DNA of 64,000 nt from Aricia agestis (lineage: Eukaryota > Arthropoda > Insecta > Lepidoptera > Lycaenidae), in NCBI RefSeq assembly GCF_905147365.1, contig NC_056406.1, forward strand, positions 6,984,501 through 7,048,500, written 5' to 3'. The notes under the pieces are model-generated. The model was given only the letters and a program-made list of their open reading frames with translations, had not been told where the DNA came from and did no database searches. The position numbers were made by a program, and so were the translations under genes. Position 1 is the stretch's first letter, and the number at the start of each line of letters is the position of its first letter. Positions 24,386 through 39,300 of this stretch are shown piece after piece.

Positions 24386-27300
24386 CTGGAACGAATTGCT
24401 GACGTTAATGCATTGTTTGAGGTTTCTAAAGGTAGATAGTATAGTAAATTTGACGCTGTTAAGCATTCGTGTAGTAACCCACAAAAATTACGTATTGAGT
24501 TATGAATGCAGTTATGTTTATGCAGTGATGATTTACAACAAGACTGCATTCAAAATTTAAAAACAAAAAATATTGTGGGTTAGGACACTTATGCTTAACA
24601 GCGAACAGTTAACGTAGTAACTGTTAAATAATCTGTTGTATAGTCTAGTTGCTGAACCGCCAAATACTTATAAGTTATATCGTTTGAGGCTTCTATTTGT
24701 AAGCAGTCTAGCCGCTGACACGTCGTAGTTTAATTTCGATTGCTTGCTTGTTTTCAATAAAATTGGTTCCGAAATATTAAACCTATTTTTATGTTTCTTT
24801 TGTCTCTGGAAGTCGCGGTCGACATCTTGTATGATGTATCCAACAACCTGTGTTATTTAGGGGGCCATTAAGCACCAACCAAGCAAGTTAAAAACTTTAG
24901 TTTTTTACGTGCTTGGCTAATTCGAATCCTAAACTTACTACCTACTATACCTACTGTATTTTAGAAAAGCTTTACTTTTCTTTCTTTAATATTTTTTACT
25001 CATAGTCTTTGAGAATATTATCAGAACATTGGTAAAAGAGAAATCAATTCCTGACTCCGTTAAAGTTTTAAGTCAGGGGAATGTTGTTTATTGCCAATCA
25101 GTAGTCCTACAGACCTCTACTTTTAAGGAATTTATGGAAACTTGCGTATAAAATTGCTCATAATTATAATAAATACCTTCCTTGTAACCTTGTCTCAGCA
25201 GAGACTGATAACGTTCCTTATCAACGAAACGCGAATGCTTTATCTCTTAGCTGCTAGTGTCAATGTTATAACTTTAACTATGTAGAGATTTAATTATCTT
25301 GTGTCAACGTCTTTGATATTAATGTTCACCGGAGAATATTATATCTTAAATCTTAATCTATAAATAAATGTTTAATAATAATATGTACAGACGTGTTGAA
25401 AGTATCACGAAATAATATTGGCGCGACCTCCTAGAGTTTAATAAGACCTCAATAAAAGTGTTACGATTTTTTATAATTTGTTTGAAAATGTAGAAACCGT
25501 GCACATAGTACAAGAAAATTTCTGCATAATGGCAATATTTCGGGTAGAACATGAAAATTTAGCAATACTAACTATACAATATTATAATATAATGAATATT
25601 TTATGGATCTAATTAAGTAAGTATTTCTAGATTATACTGTATCCGCAAGCCACAACAAAAATATTATAGTGGCTTTTGCAATCAACATAATAGTAGAATA
25701 ATAATAATTTTATCTTCATTCTTACTCTACTTTTAATTGGGTGAAGGTAAATGTATCAACTTAACAAACTACATAAGTGCCTTGGGGAAAATATGAGGTA
25801 AAAAATCTACGTAAAAATGAAATAACGTAGGTACTATGGCATTACGTATATGGATTTATTTTTTACAAATGTCAAATACATATTTCATTCATATACACGT
25901 GATACACGAGTAATTATTCTCAAATTTCTCAATAACTAGTCAGCTATTTCGGACTATGTTTGGCTAATAATTATTATTATTTAGCTTATAGTCAGGATAT
26001 GAGGTCATAATGCAACCCGCATTATGACCTATTATGCATAACGCATCCTCTTCAAAACTTACCTGTAGAGCAGATCCAAGTTTTTGTAGATATTCTGTTT
26101 GCTTATTTATATTTAATGTGCCAATAAGGAATTTACTACGACTTACCTGGAAGCTGAATAGATCAGTGATGATGATGTAGGAGATGGGCTGGAAGCCGGC
26201 GGCATCGGCGAAGATGCACAGACACATGGCGAGCACCGGCAGCCAGCCCGGCAGCCATATCCCGTCGCCGGTGGCGTAAAACCACCCGCCCAGCGCCAGC
26301 ATGCCCACGCCCATCGCAAACGACGTGAGGATCAGCAGTAACTGCAGAGGTTCAACTAGATTAGCTCATCCACGTTTGTAAGGTTTAAATGGTGCGCCTA
26401 GGTAATATATGGATGAGGCACTCAAAGAAGAGAGCGTATTCCCTCTTAAAAGGCCAGCAACGCATCTACTGCTCTTCTAATGTTTGAGTGTCCATGGATG
26501 ACGGGTGATCAGGTGACCCGTTGCTCGTTTGGCCCCTTATTTTATATTAAAAAAAATTTGGACCAGTCTAGATCTTTCTCGTTAAATGAGAAAGAAGGCA
26601 TGATATCTTAACACAGGATAAGCTTTAACTGAGATTGACAAGACAAGACGTGTGTGGGCCCACTGATTACCACTATGTATACAGCACCAGCATATTATGC
26701 ACAATCGACTTCAAAAATAAGTTATACATAATTATACGAATGTCACAATCTCCTATTAATGGGCCAACATAGGGGGACCGCATTAAAATGGTAGCAAACA
26801 TGCACAACGCACGTCCTGTCATTCAATAGCAATGTCAAACTCGTGAAAGCATAGAGCCTTCTAAAATGTAAAAGCAACTACCTAAAACATTAAATTGTAT
26901 TCTGTTAATTTTCATAAGGAGTGACTAATCAAAAAGGCTATAAAATGCATGCTATTTTAAGCAACCACCTACAGTGCTCCCAAAGTGATAATGCGCATAG
27001 AAGTTTTCGATTTTTTTCGGCAGCGGTCGTATTTCCAGAGCGACGGTAGATGATATTGCATTTTCTAATTGCATTGCGTATTAGTCAAAGTTCGTCGTGA
27101 TATTCCTGTAGCTTTTGTAACACGGTCATCATTTACGGTCATTCATGCGCATTATTAATTTTGGAGTACTGTACGTAAGTTGGTGGCGTTATGTCAAACC
27201 CAGTCGACAGATCACGAGTCACGCTTATATTGAACGATTATAGATGACGCCTGCAACTCCGTGGCACCAAAATTAGTTTATCGCGCGGGAAGTATCTTAG

Positions 27301-30300
27301 TAAGTAGTAACTATGTCCTTTCCCGGGACTCAAACTTTCTCCATGCCAAATTTCAGCAAAATCGGTTCAGCGGTTTGGGTGTGAAGAGGTAACAGACAGA
27401 CAGACACACTTTCGCATTTATAATATTAGTATGGATGGATTGACATAACTCAACCAAATGACGTATGTCCGTCAACTGCCTATGAATCAACTTCTCTGAC
27501 AGTATTTTACCTTTCTTCCAGTCTTCTCAACGATGGCAGTGGCGACTATGGACCCGAGCAGCTGCACCACCCCGATGATGATGACCTGCTTGTTGGGGCT
27601 GAGCTTCAGGCTGATGAAGCCGGACGCCTTCTCGAAGACGAAGCCGGCGAAGATCAGCACTATGAGGTAGCCGTCGAACTGCTGCGTTATTTTTATCACC
27701 AGCGTTATGATGAACGCTTTGAACGTCGGTCTGTCCTTTACTGGAAAATATAGAATTCGTTACAGTTTCTAGGAAATCAAAAGGTTTCGGTTGGTGTGCA
27801 ACTTGAAGACCGCAAAAGAAATTACAACCTTAAAATAAAGGCATACATTAGAGGTACATGTTACGAATAAAATTGACATTTTAATTAAAATAATTATTTT
27901 ACCACAGTGGTTTAAAATAGTTAAAATAGACGCCAGGCGTTTAGCTTTTTTGCGAGTTATTGGTTTTTAGGCGCCAGTTGTTTTTAAAATTATTTGAAAT
28001 TTTAATATAAATTGTTTTATTAATTATTAGCATCATAATTATTTATGATGTCCACACAGCAATCAGAAAAAACCTTCAGAGGTTTTTTCGTGATCGTTAC
28101 TAGTTATAATAATTAAATACTATATATTACTAGATGTCCCGCGCGGCTTCGCCCGCGTAAATTAGGAATTTTACAGAAACCGTACATTTTCCCATAAAAA
28201 ATATTTTCCCCGTTTTTCCCGCATTTTCCTGAGTTTCTTCGGTCGTATTAGTCTTAGCGTGATAATATATTATATAGGTAATATAGCCTATAGCCTTGCT
28301 CGATAAATGATCAATCTAACACTGAGATAAGTTTTTAAATCGGACCTGTAGTTCCTGAGATTGACGCGTTCAAGCAAACATACTCTTCAATGTTATTATA
28401 TTAGGTAGATATAGATTTTTTTTATCTATGGACGCTTCACACCACGTCAGTCTGGCCCCGTGGTAAGTACCTGATGGACTTGTGTTACAGGTACCAGACA
28501 ACGGAAATATATTTAATACTTTTATACTATACATATATTTAAGATTTTTATTATATGATACACATATTTAATACACATCCATGACCCAGGAACTTTGAAA
28601 ACTTTTTGTTCCGTCGGCGGGATTTGAACCCGCAACCTCCGGCTTGAGCTACCAACGTGCTCACCACTGAGCCACAGAGGTCGTCAAACTATTTTTAGAA
28701 ATAAAATAAAGATTTTTTTTTAATTATCGCTTGACAAACTCGAGTCTCGATCTAAAAGACTATGAAATGGTATAATATGGTAGTGATGATGATGATGATG
28801 ATGATGAATGTAATTTGCATAGTAGCATATGGTTCCTGTTCTTAAAACAACGCCGAAACTCCCAAACTTGTATCTATAAAGAATCAGGAGTTCTCTCAGC
28901 ACCTTCCGAACCACGGTATACCAGGTATATCTCGGTGCAAAATCCTACTTGTTGGTAGCATATGCTTAGAATACTTCTCACGAAACCGAAGTCACCACAC
29001 GTTTCCCTATAAGTTTTGAGGAGTTCCCTCGATTACTTATGGATCCTTCATCAGATCACCACTTTTGTGAATATAAAAATCGGATAACATACGGCGGAGT
29101 AATCGTTGAATATAAGAAAACGAACATAACACCTCCCCCATTTTGAAAGTCGGTTAAAATTGTAGCCTATGTGTTATTCTGATGTATAAGCTATATTATT
29201 GTAAAGTTTCATTAAAATCCGTTCAGTAGTTTTTGCGTGAAAGAGTAACAAACATCCATACATCCACACATCCATACATCCAAACAAACTTTCGCCTTTA
29301 TAATATTAGTAGGATGTAGCCTATAATATATTATCACGCTAAGACCAATAGAAGCGGAGCACCAATGAAGAATGTTTCAAAATCGGGTGATTTTTCCTAT
29401 TGCGCTGCGTAAACGATAAAAGTTTCGCAAAAATTGGCAGAATTTTCTTTATTTACCCATGAATTAGTTACTCTCTCGGGTCTGTGGCTGTTTGGTTGTT
29501 CGTTTTGTTCGGTGTTGCTATGTGTCTGTGCGGATGATTTTCTTGCTCTCTGTATTCGATGCCTATCCCTATCCTGGCTGAGGCGAGCCTCACGCTCTAC
29601 AGATGATTCTCTTTCTCTCTGTATTCGATTTCTATCACTATTCTGGCTGAGGCGAGCCTCACGCTCTACAGACGATTCTCTTTCTCTCTGTATCCGAATT
29701 CTATCATTTTTCCGATTGAGGCGAGCCTCACGCTCTACAGACGATTCTCTTTCTCTCTGTATCCGAATTCCATCATTTTTCCGACTGAGGCGAGCCTCAC
29801 GCTCTACAGACGATTCTCTTTCTCTCTGTATCCGATTTCTATCACTATTCTGGCTGAGGCGAGTCTCACGTTCCGTTGACGATTCTTCATCTCTTGCTGA
29901 ACGTGCTCTTTTGGCATTCACTGTACTACGACCTATGTTCGAACGACGACGTCTTCCAGGCATGATCGTATACCCAGTACCCACCCAATACCCACAAAGC
30001 AACAAATAACCCAATCGCAAAGCAAAAACAAAAGTCCGTTTTTCTAACCAAGTCAAATATATTTTTATCGACAATTCAGAAACCAAAGAACCAGAAACAA
30101 TGAATATCTGAAAGAAAGTGTGGTTGCTCCTCTGCGTTACCGTCTGCACAACCACACAATGACGAAATACACTATCTACTACAATAACATAAGCCCGAAG
30201 CTTATGAGAGCCCCCTGCCGGTTCCGCCGTAACCGCTATGTCCCTCGGCCGCCGCCGCGCGACATATTTTTTGATTCCGCGTAAGTTTATACGTTTGAAA

Positions 30301-33300
30301 ACTTCTAAAGTATTGATCGAAATTGTATAGTGTAAAAGACAATTATAATCTACATTTAATGTCTTAGCTTCCAAACATGTTTATTTGGATAAGGGTTAAT
30401 GTTGTAAATTGTTAAAATCGCTTCGTAAATAAGCCATTATTTTTCGTAAAAAGTAAAGAACAAAAATGGGTATTGTGAGTTATCCCTAAGAAATAGACAT
30501 ATACCATCGCGGACTTTTTTGTTTACCTTATTAAGGTGTACAATACTGTAGTACATTATTTTGATCTATCTCGTAGGGTTTAGCCAGCGTTTGCAATATA
30601 AACGCAAAAAAATGAATTTATTTACGACATAACATTAGAAACCTCTAAAATTATCAGTGTTTCTCTACCATATTATGCATATGTTATACATATAAACCTT
30701 CCTCTTGAAACACTCAATCTATTAAAAAAAACCGCATCAAAATCCGTTGAGTAGTTTTAAAGATCTAAGCATACGTACACACATACATACAGACAGCGGA
30801 AAGCGACTTTGTTTTATACTATTTAGAGATTAATAATATTATAATATATTTACTATAGTACAATCACGAAAATTATACTTAAGGTCAATGTGTCGAATTC
30901 CGGCATACTTTTCTAATATAAAAGTTTAACATAATTTATTTTTAATTCGCTTTTTAAAGTAACTTGTGTCATCGGAAGGTAATAATAATAATAATAATAA
31001 TAGCCTTTATTCAGATAACAAACTTATATGATAATTTTGATGCTTAACTCTAAAATATGATCTTTATTTCAAATTTATTTTTTATATCCTATAATATATT
31101 TCTATTTCTTATTATCTGTTTGCTGCATGGCATAGGCCTCCTCCAACATATTCCAGGTGTATCTTTTGCTATTCTAGTCCATGTGGGACCTGCAATCTTC
31201 TTTATGTCGTCTACCCATCGTCTGGGGGGACGTCCACGTTTCCTTTTGAAGTGGCCCAAGAACCAAGAGAGTATTGATTTACTCCACTTACCTTTGCCAC
31301 GTACTATGTGTCCTGCCCATTTCCATTTTAGTTTTTTGATGGTAACTATTACGTCTCTAGTTTTTGTTTTACTTCTTATAGTTTCTATTCTAATCTTATC
31401 TGAGAGCTTTTTTCCTATCATACTTCTGTTCATTGCGTTTTGACATATTGTTAATTTCCTAATATGTGCTTTGTTTAATGCCCAAGTCTGGCAACCATAT
31501 ATAAGAATTGGTATGATACATGTATCGAAAAGTTTTCTTTTGATCTCCATACATATTCAATCGGAAGTTATAGGCTATATATTCATTAGACCTATAATGA
31601 TCTAAAAATAATCTTAGTTGCCGTATTTTTTTACTTACGTGGTATTTTTTAAAATCTCGGCGTGTAGATGGACTTCCCTTACAGTTTGAGGTAAGTCCGT
31701 CTAGCAGCAGTATAGCCCTAACTTGTGAAGTAAAATGCATGGCAACGGTTTCTAGCAAAGCCGCAAAATGGCCATTCAAATATCGTTTAGGGTGTCAGTA
31801 ATAAGGTTCGCATTCCAGAGAAAATTAATTTTATATCATTTTAAGGCAAGACTATCTACTATAGATATCGTGAGTCTAAGTGGTTGCAAACATTTTCATT
31901 AAAATTGTAGTGATTTTTTTGAAAAATTAAACACTAAGTATAAACATAAATGCTTATTACAACAAAATTATAATAACTAGTGCCGGTAAAATCTACAACT
32001 TTGCTTCATCATCATTTATGGGATAAGACATTTTTCAACATACTCCCCTACTTAATTTTGATTTGATTATTGTTATTGATATTATGTATACTTAGTACCA
32101 ATTTTTTATTCTGTCATATTAATATTCAGTTTGTTAAAATAACTTTTTAGTTTACGTGGCAGATTGGGGCCATGCACGCGAAAGTTACGCGTTTTACCGT
32201 TATTTTCGCCGCTCAATTAAAATTATAAGGGTTGTTGGTCCGGGAGGTAGTAATTTTTAAGGAAATTTCCTGCTCTTTAAGGATCTTTTTTCAAATGTTG
32301 ATTATCTCAAATACTTTTTGTTTTTGGAATATTAAAAAAACCAAACCCTTCTTTTTTTACTGTATTGTTTATAACTTTTGCAATTTTTATCAGCCCCTCT
32401 TGTATGCTCTTTTCGTGCAGTAAAATTTGGGCAATGCTATGATTTAGTAGTTCTAAGTTCAAATGCAAATTAACAATAAAGACATGTTTATTTGAAAAGG
32501 TTGACAATATCTGATTCGAGGCAAGACCGGCATATGACGGCCTTTCCTTATGAAAACTAGACGGACTTCCCAATTATTGCAATTTTAGGTTAGACACATG
32601 TTGCAGGTGATAATAACAAAATTAAAGGGATATTAACGAATCGAACAGCAGCAATAAGTAAAAGGATCACTAAGTTACTTATGTAATCCAAGAAACCCCA
32701 AAAACTCCTTCGTATTTCCACTTTTTTTTTTTGGCAGAGACTTACACTCCGACTGCGAGTACAAAACGGGAAAAATTTTGAGATCATTTTTTTCGTAACA
32801 GGTAGTTAGTAGCGACATGTCTGTTTCTTAGGTCAAACTAACTTTGCAATATCGTTTTACCCACTGAGCCATATGAAACTAGTCGTTCAAATATGGAAGT
32901 TATTGCCGCTAGACGGACTTACCTCCCAGACGGACTTCGACACATTGACCTTACTTAATAATTATTAAATAAGTATTATTATTAAAAACAGGTGTAAAGT
33001 GTCGCTTACAAATAATATTCCAGACGGATTTATTATCAGCCTTGGTCTGTTTCTCGGCTTTTACTATGACGTCTATCTCCTGCTCCAGCCCCTGGTCCAC
33101 GGGACTCACACCCCTCAGCCACGCTAAAACATTTTTCGCTTCCTGAAAAAAAAAACGGTATGAATTGTAAGAATCTGCACTTTTTATAAATTATTATATT
33201 ACTAGCTACCTATTATAATATAATTACTTATTTAAGTTTAAGCAATACAAAAATTAGACGACAAGTGATTACCATGCTCTGAACCTTAGGTAAAATCTGT

Positions 33301-36300
33301 AAGATTTTACCTCAAAATACTTGTGCAAATTTAAAAAAAAATGAGTGGTGTCAGGGGACATCCGGATGGAACGAAGTTATAAAAAAAACAAAAAAAGAGA
33401 GACAAAGAGAGAAACGCGCTACCGTACGTACGGCTTTCAACTATAGCTATTATAATATAATGCTCTATATAATATAGTGCTCTAGTTGTTATAACTAGAG
33501 CAAAAATGCTATAGTTGTAAACCGTACGGTGCATGCGGCACTATTGTGTCATGTCATTACAACTTTTTCCGTCTAGCTCCCTTTCGCAACGCGCGATAAG
33601 GAACTTCGTTCCAAAAATATTATATTATGTCCGAAACTTAAAGATAGCAAGAAAGCTAGAGAATTTTTAGTTTCTAAAAAACTAATAACGAATTTTCAGT
33701 TTTTTTATAGAAATAGACCCAACAACCCCTTTTAGCTTTCTATCCTAGGATTCTAGTTACGAATTTCACCTATCATGTTCACTTTCGAAATACTCACATC
33801 AATCTTCCCCTGCTTCACCAAAAACTCCGGGGTCTCCGGCATGATGAGGAACAGGAAGAACACCACGGTGGGGACCAGCAGCCCCATCCACAGCATCGGC
33901 GCCACCTCCAGCAGGTCCGCAAACACGTAGCTTGTCAAGTACCCAATGTTTCTGAAACGTTCGACGTGAGGAATTCACTCCCATTGTTACGTTCGATTCT
34001 TGAAATTGCGAAATCGCTGTGATCTTTCTTAATTGCGATGGAACTCAATAGTACCCTATTATTAGAGAGAAGATATTATTATTTATTTTTGTTTGAGACA
34101 GTAATACTTAGGTATTTTGTTGAACAAACATTCTGGTTAAAATTTACTTAAATGATTATTATTGTATACTGTAAGTCTGTAATACAAAACTTAAGTTTTT
34201 CTGGATTGATTGATCTTAATGTCTTTGACGGGGTAAATCCTCGATGTTTTGAACCGTTTTGATTTTTTAACCATGTCGGTGGGTACGAAGGTAACTAATA
34301 ATACCTAATTGAACAAAATATCTACCGTACGTACGTACAATACCATTAATCTTTTGTGTGAGATCTCTTTCAATGGATATTTTTTGTTTTTATTACATAA
34401 AAACATTATTAATTTATTTTAGAAGTATTATTATTTATTAATTTCCTTCGTGGGGACTTTAATTTGGTTATCGATTGTTTTATAAATGGTGACAAACCCA
34501 AGCACTTCCATAAATTAAAAGTGGTGGAGTCAATCTACCCGCGAGTTGGACTTTGAATTAGGGTCAATTTATACTAGCGCAGAGTCGTTTTATTTTGGTA
34601 ATTCGCTTCGATGCGCTTCGACTCTACAGTCTACGCTAGTATAAATTGACCCTTAGTCTGGTTTTAGACTTTAGAGTTCGAACCGAACTCGCTTCGATGC
34701 GCTTCGACTCTACAGTCTACGCTAGTATAAATTGACCCTTAGTCTGGTTTTAGACTTTGGAGTTCGAACCGAACCTAATCTATTGTTCGATCATCGACGA
34801 ATAAGATTCTACAATGACAACCTAATAATACTTATTATTCTCTCGTTTTATGGGTGAATCTTATAACTTTTTCAATACGAGTTTAATATTCCGAATAAGA
34901 AATGAAACATCACGATTTTTTGTGTGTTTGGCTCACTAAGATGCCGTCAATCAGACTTGGGATTTCCATTCGAAACTCGTTTTATTTATGCCCGTGTGTA
35001 ACTTTTGGGGTATTAATTTTTCACATTAAAGGAGCAACGGTTCGGTCTGACCCGGGCACTCGTGTTGCCCCTAATATGTATTATATTTTTTTACCATGAT
35101 GCATCTAAGTAACTTTTGTATTCTTTTTTGTTGTTTAGTTTAAATGATTCTCTTTTTATATGATTACAGCCTTTGCGTGTTGTCTTCTAGATTGTTCATG
35201 AGACCGCCGCATCGTTCATTCATGTCTTGTTCTATGGCACGTAATCTGGTCAAGTACGTTTGTTGACTTGTTGTTTGACTCTATAGTACCTACAACCTGA
35301 CTAGGTAGTAATTATTGTTATTCATATTATTAATAGTTAAAAGTAAGATTTACGATTTTAACATTGATATACGTATGATACTGATTATTTCGAACACAAT
35401 AGCAAACGTTCTCAAGCGAACTGGATTGTTGATTTACTTTTTTTGCTTAACGGAACTGAACTTAATAATAAATTGTTTTTGCTGCTAAAAGTATTATTTT
35501 GATGCTATCTGATACAAGAGACCGAGGCGTTTATTAAACGATTTTATTAACTCGCCGAGTTACTGTACATCGCACAATTTGCTAGTACAAGCAAATTGTG
35601 CGATGGGTTATTCTATTCTCATACCTATCCCATACATAGGTGACAGCGCTACGCGTTTCATTAGGTGTACGTTTAATTACTACTGCCTAGGCCAAATAAG
35701 TGCCCTGATTTGTCAACTCAAAAAAACCTACCTATTTAAAATGAGTAGAGATCCCAACGCGCCTCGTAGGTCGATGTCGCTGATCTCCTTGAGGTAGATG
35801 GGCAGAACTATGTAGCAGGCAGAGCACGGTATACCCGCGATGGCTCGCGCCAGGATCAGCGCCCACGGCTTCAGACTTAGCAGCTTTATCTGCCAGTACA
35901 GCTGGAGAGAAACAAAATGATTATATTCTTATGTGGTTAGTCTAATCGTAGGTTCTAATGCTCCTACCTTCCGAATCTCTCCAATTCGATTCAAATAACA
36001 ATTTGGTTTAAAAGAAGAGAAAAAAATAGTTACATATATCAATAATTTAACCAGCCGGCTATATTATTATATTATATTATTATTATTATATATTATCCAT
36101 TTAAAAAAATGTTATGGCAAGTACCCCTTAAATATTTGTTTGCCACTATAGTCTAAGAAAATTAGTATCAAAATCGTCGATCAGACCAAATAATTCAAGC
36201 AATTTTAGAAGTTGCTACAGTTATTCCTAAAGTTGAATATAGTATAAGTCCCCGAGGGAGTGACATGAGCCGGCGGTGGGGGAAACCTTCCTCCCCTCTA

Positions 36301-39300
36301 AAAAACTTTTGCTTGTGCCTCGAAAATTATTTTTAATATATCTTTAGTGACTTCTGCATTAGTTATCTACATTAAATTTCCTACGACCTCGATGGTTCGA
36401 CCCAAGCCACTCCTGTACTTGATGGAATACTTTGTAAGCGGGATATTTCGCTGACCCTTTGGTAGGGGGGAGGGAAGAAAGATCCGGTTTGGGATTGGTA
36501 CAAGATTTCAGCGTTACATTTTCAGCGAAATAACACGCTTACAGAGTATTCCATCAAGTACAGAAGTGGCTTGGGTCGAACCAACTGCCTCTTGAAATAT
36601 GGAGTTGGAAGCGAGAAGTCGATAGAAACTTAGAAACAATCACGACCTTGGATCCTCCTGCTCCTAACGCGTCGTTAAATTCAAATTTTTTGCCGATGTA
36701 AAAGTGGTCGTTCTGAAAAATACAGTTGCCGAAAAGCGGACATTAAGTGTAGTCTTATCTGTAACGGCTGCCTAGGAGCTAATGGAGCCCCCATCGATGT
36801 TAATAAAAAGGTGACGAAGGTAAAACACAATTTTATTGATAAGTCGGCATATTCGTGCAAAAAATTTTGTTTAATTTTTTAGAATTAAAATTTGTAAAAC
36901 GATTTAGCTTTTTTTATCACCTTTAATACTCTGTATTTCCTAAAGTAATGATCGTACAGTAAAAATATATAGACGTAATTTATAGGAAATTTAATGTAGA
37001 TAATTAATATTGAAGTCACTAAAGAGATATTATAAATAATTTTCGAGTTACAAGCAAAAACCTTGAAAAGGAGACCTTTCCCCCCGGCTCGTGAACTTTT
37101 ACTATACTCTTTACTATATTCATCTGCACACCTTTAGGAATAACTGTAGCCACTTTCAAAACCACATGAATTATTTGGTCTGAATTACTTAATTTTCCCA
37201 GACTAATAAGTCAAAATGTGTCAACTGAATCTCGGATACAAGTGACAACCTCACAGGTTTTATTCGATTTAGATTTTAAATTGTATGTAAAATTATTTTA
37301 TTCTTAAATGCATCATAATTTGCAAGGCTAGCTGACGTCAAAGGTGTTAACAGATTTCGTCTAAATACACAATTACCATAAAAGATATACTGGTATAACC
37401 GGAAAATATCTAGTTTTTTTCATGAATCATTTTCAATAAGCATTGTATAACTTCTAATAAATATAGAGGAAGGTACATGGGCGTACCCAGTCAATTTTCC
37501 TGGCAAGTGGGAATTAAAAACGTGTTACCTACTCTGCCCAAAATGAAGTGTTGAAAACAAAATATATTTTCATTCAGATTAATAAAAGTCAATTTTCATG
37601 ATTTTTTGTTTCACTATACCAAACCGACCATCTTCTCGAAACAGGTATGCTGCCCCCCTAAATGGTTTAGTCCTTGTTGTCTAAAATCTTGTTATAATTT
37701 ACCTAAATAACCACATACATAGATCATGATAGATACCGCATGTGTATGTACTTCGCGTGCCATATCGCGCTCCCAAACGACGAGCAACGCTCGTCTTTCG
37801 TCTTTGTTCTTTAGTCTGCTATCGGAGTCGGACGTCAATCAGAATTTTCAAAATGCCTAAATGCCTAAAAATGCTGTAGAAATTCAAATGGAAACGTTGA
37901 CCTAGATAACGGGCACTTTTCTAATCATCGGTAAGTCACAGTAGCTACAAATAAAAAAACCGGCCAAGTGCGAGTTTGATTTATTTTCATATTTCAGTTG
38001 ATTTAATGAAAGTTAAATAAAGGTTTACCATTCATGACGTATAAAAAAACTACTGGCTAGATCTCGTTCGAACCTATTTTCGTTAGTAGTTTTTGTAGTA
38101 ATGTACATCGCTCTCTTGGCTATAATAACTTGATACTCTGCAATGTAGGCTGTAATCTGTCGGCTGGGCTTGACATAAACCGATCAAATAACCTAGGTCC
38201 ACCCTCTGCTATCAGATAAATTGGCATATCGAATACAAAACTAGTCATTCTACGAATTGAGAGCTAAGTCACAATACCTGAGTTGGCGAAAAATCTAACA
38301 ACGTCTGTTGGAAACCCCTAATGGGTGCATAACAATTAAAATTGTATGTTGTAGTTTATTTAAGTTATTGCAGGTATTGAGTAAAGTAATATTAGCTAGC
38401 TTTATTATCTGAAGCACAAATGCTAAGGTTCTTTGACTTAGAAGTTAACCTAGCTATTTCGATGTCTTACGTAAAAATATTAACCAATCAAAAACTCTAT
38501 TGAATACATGAACTGCTGTCAAAAAACTCAGAGACCAGGCATAAGAATTAAGAAGCAATCATGTTATAGGAAGGAACTAGGAGTAGGAAGAGATGTATTG
38601 GGTGCTTGGACAATCATTGTAGACGGAACATCTTTGTCAGCAACGCTACAAAAAGTTACCACAAAACAGTTTGGGTGCAACTACCTACTTGCAAGGTTAC
38701 TTTTTGTGTAACGTTTTGGAAACACGATGACTAATTTACGTTAAAAATAAGTAAAAAAAGTAATTTTAGGCGTTGCAACTTCGATACACGCGTCCATTCT
38801 TTAGTCGACCGCCAGTACATACGTCCATTTACTCAGGTTTTTTTTTCTATTTTATCTTTTAATTACCTATCGTCAAAATTAAATCAATGAACAATGCTGT
38901 TGAATAGATAAACTCTTGTTAAAAAAACAGAAACTGCGAAGTGTTGCTGTTCTACGTATGATGCTACCCGCTATGATTTTTCTCTATAGTTTATTATCTA
39001 TACAACTGATGAACTGACCTTAACACTCGATCTCTGCTCAATTAAAACAAAGTAATGAATAGAATTTAATAGCTGTCGTTAAGTTACAAGGTTCCTACAA
39101 ATTGCATGTTTTCCAAACTAAAAAATATTTACTATAACAACTTTAGCAAATTATTCGTACTATTTAAGTATTTGACTATAAATGGCGAATAAGTGTGTCT
39201 ACCTGTCTGTCTTCACCAAACCTACCGACTGGTTTACATAAAATTTGGACTATGGAAATACTTTCTGGTCCCGAGAAAAATATAGGGTAGTAGAATCTTG

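Larger units (their letters stand above)
29330..30829 (-). mobile_element. 5' part of a coding Helitron
   Basis: On the minus strand the 5' end is A|TCTCTAAATAGTATAAAAC followed by 'aaagtcgctttccgctgtct' and 'acggattttgatgcggtttt', a typical insect Helitron leader. The long untranslated leader reaches the ORF below. Replicase (HUH) and helicase domains are absent, so the element is truncated near 29330, where family C sequence follows. Confidence 0.6.

Noticed and set aside
24086..24439. 117-residue plus-strand open frame
   Set aside because: It is the antisense shadow of transporter exon 8.
28590..28687. tRNA gene on the minus strand
   Set aside because: A and B boxes are good, but the sequence continues into a shared non-tRNA body and occurs again as a fragment at 7562, so it is a SINE.
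29434..30009. 191-residue plus-strand open frame with repeats
   Set aside because: Mirror of the Helitron ORF. The minus frame has the recognisable MPGRRRRSN opening and charged repeats.
31057..31443. 128-residue plus-strand open frame
   Set aside because: Antisense of the RTE reverse-transcriptase fragment.
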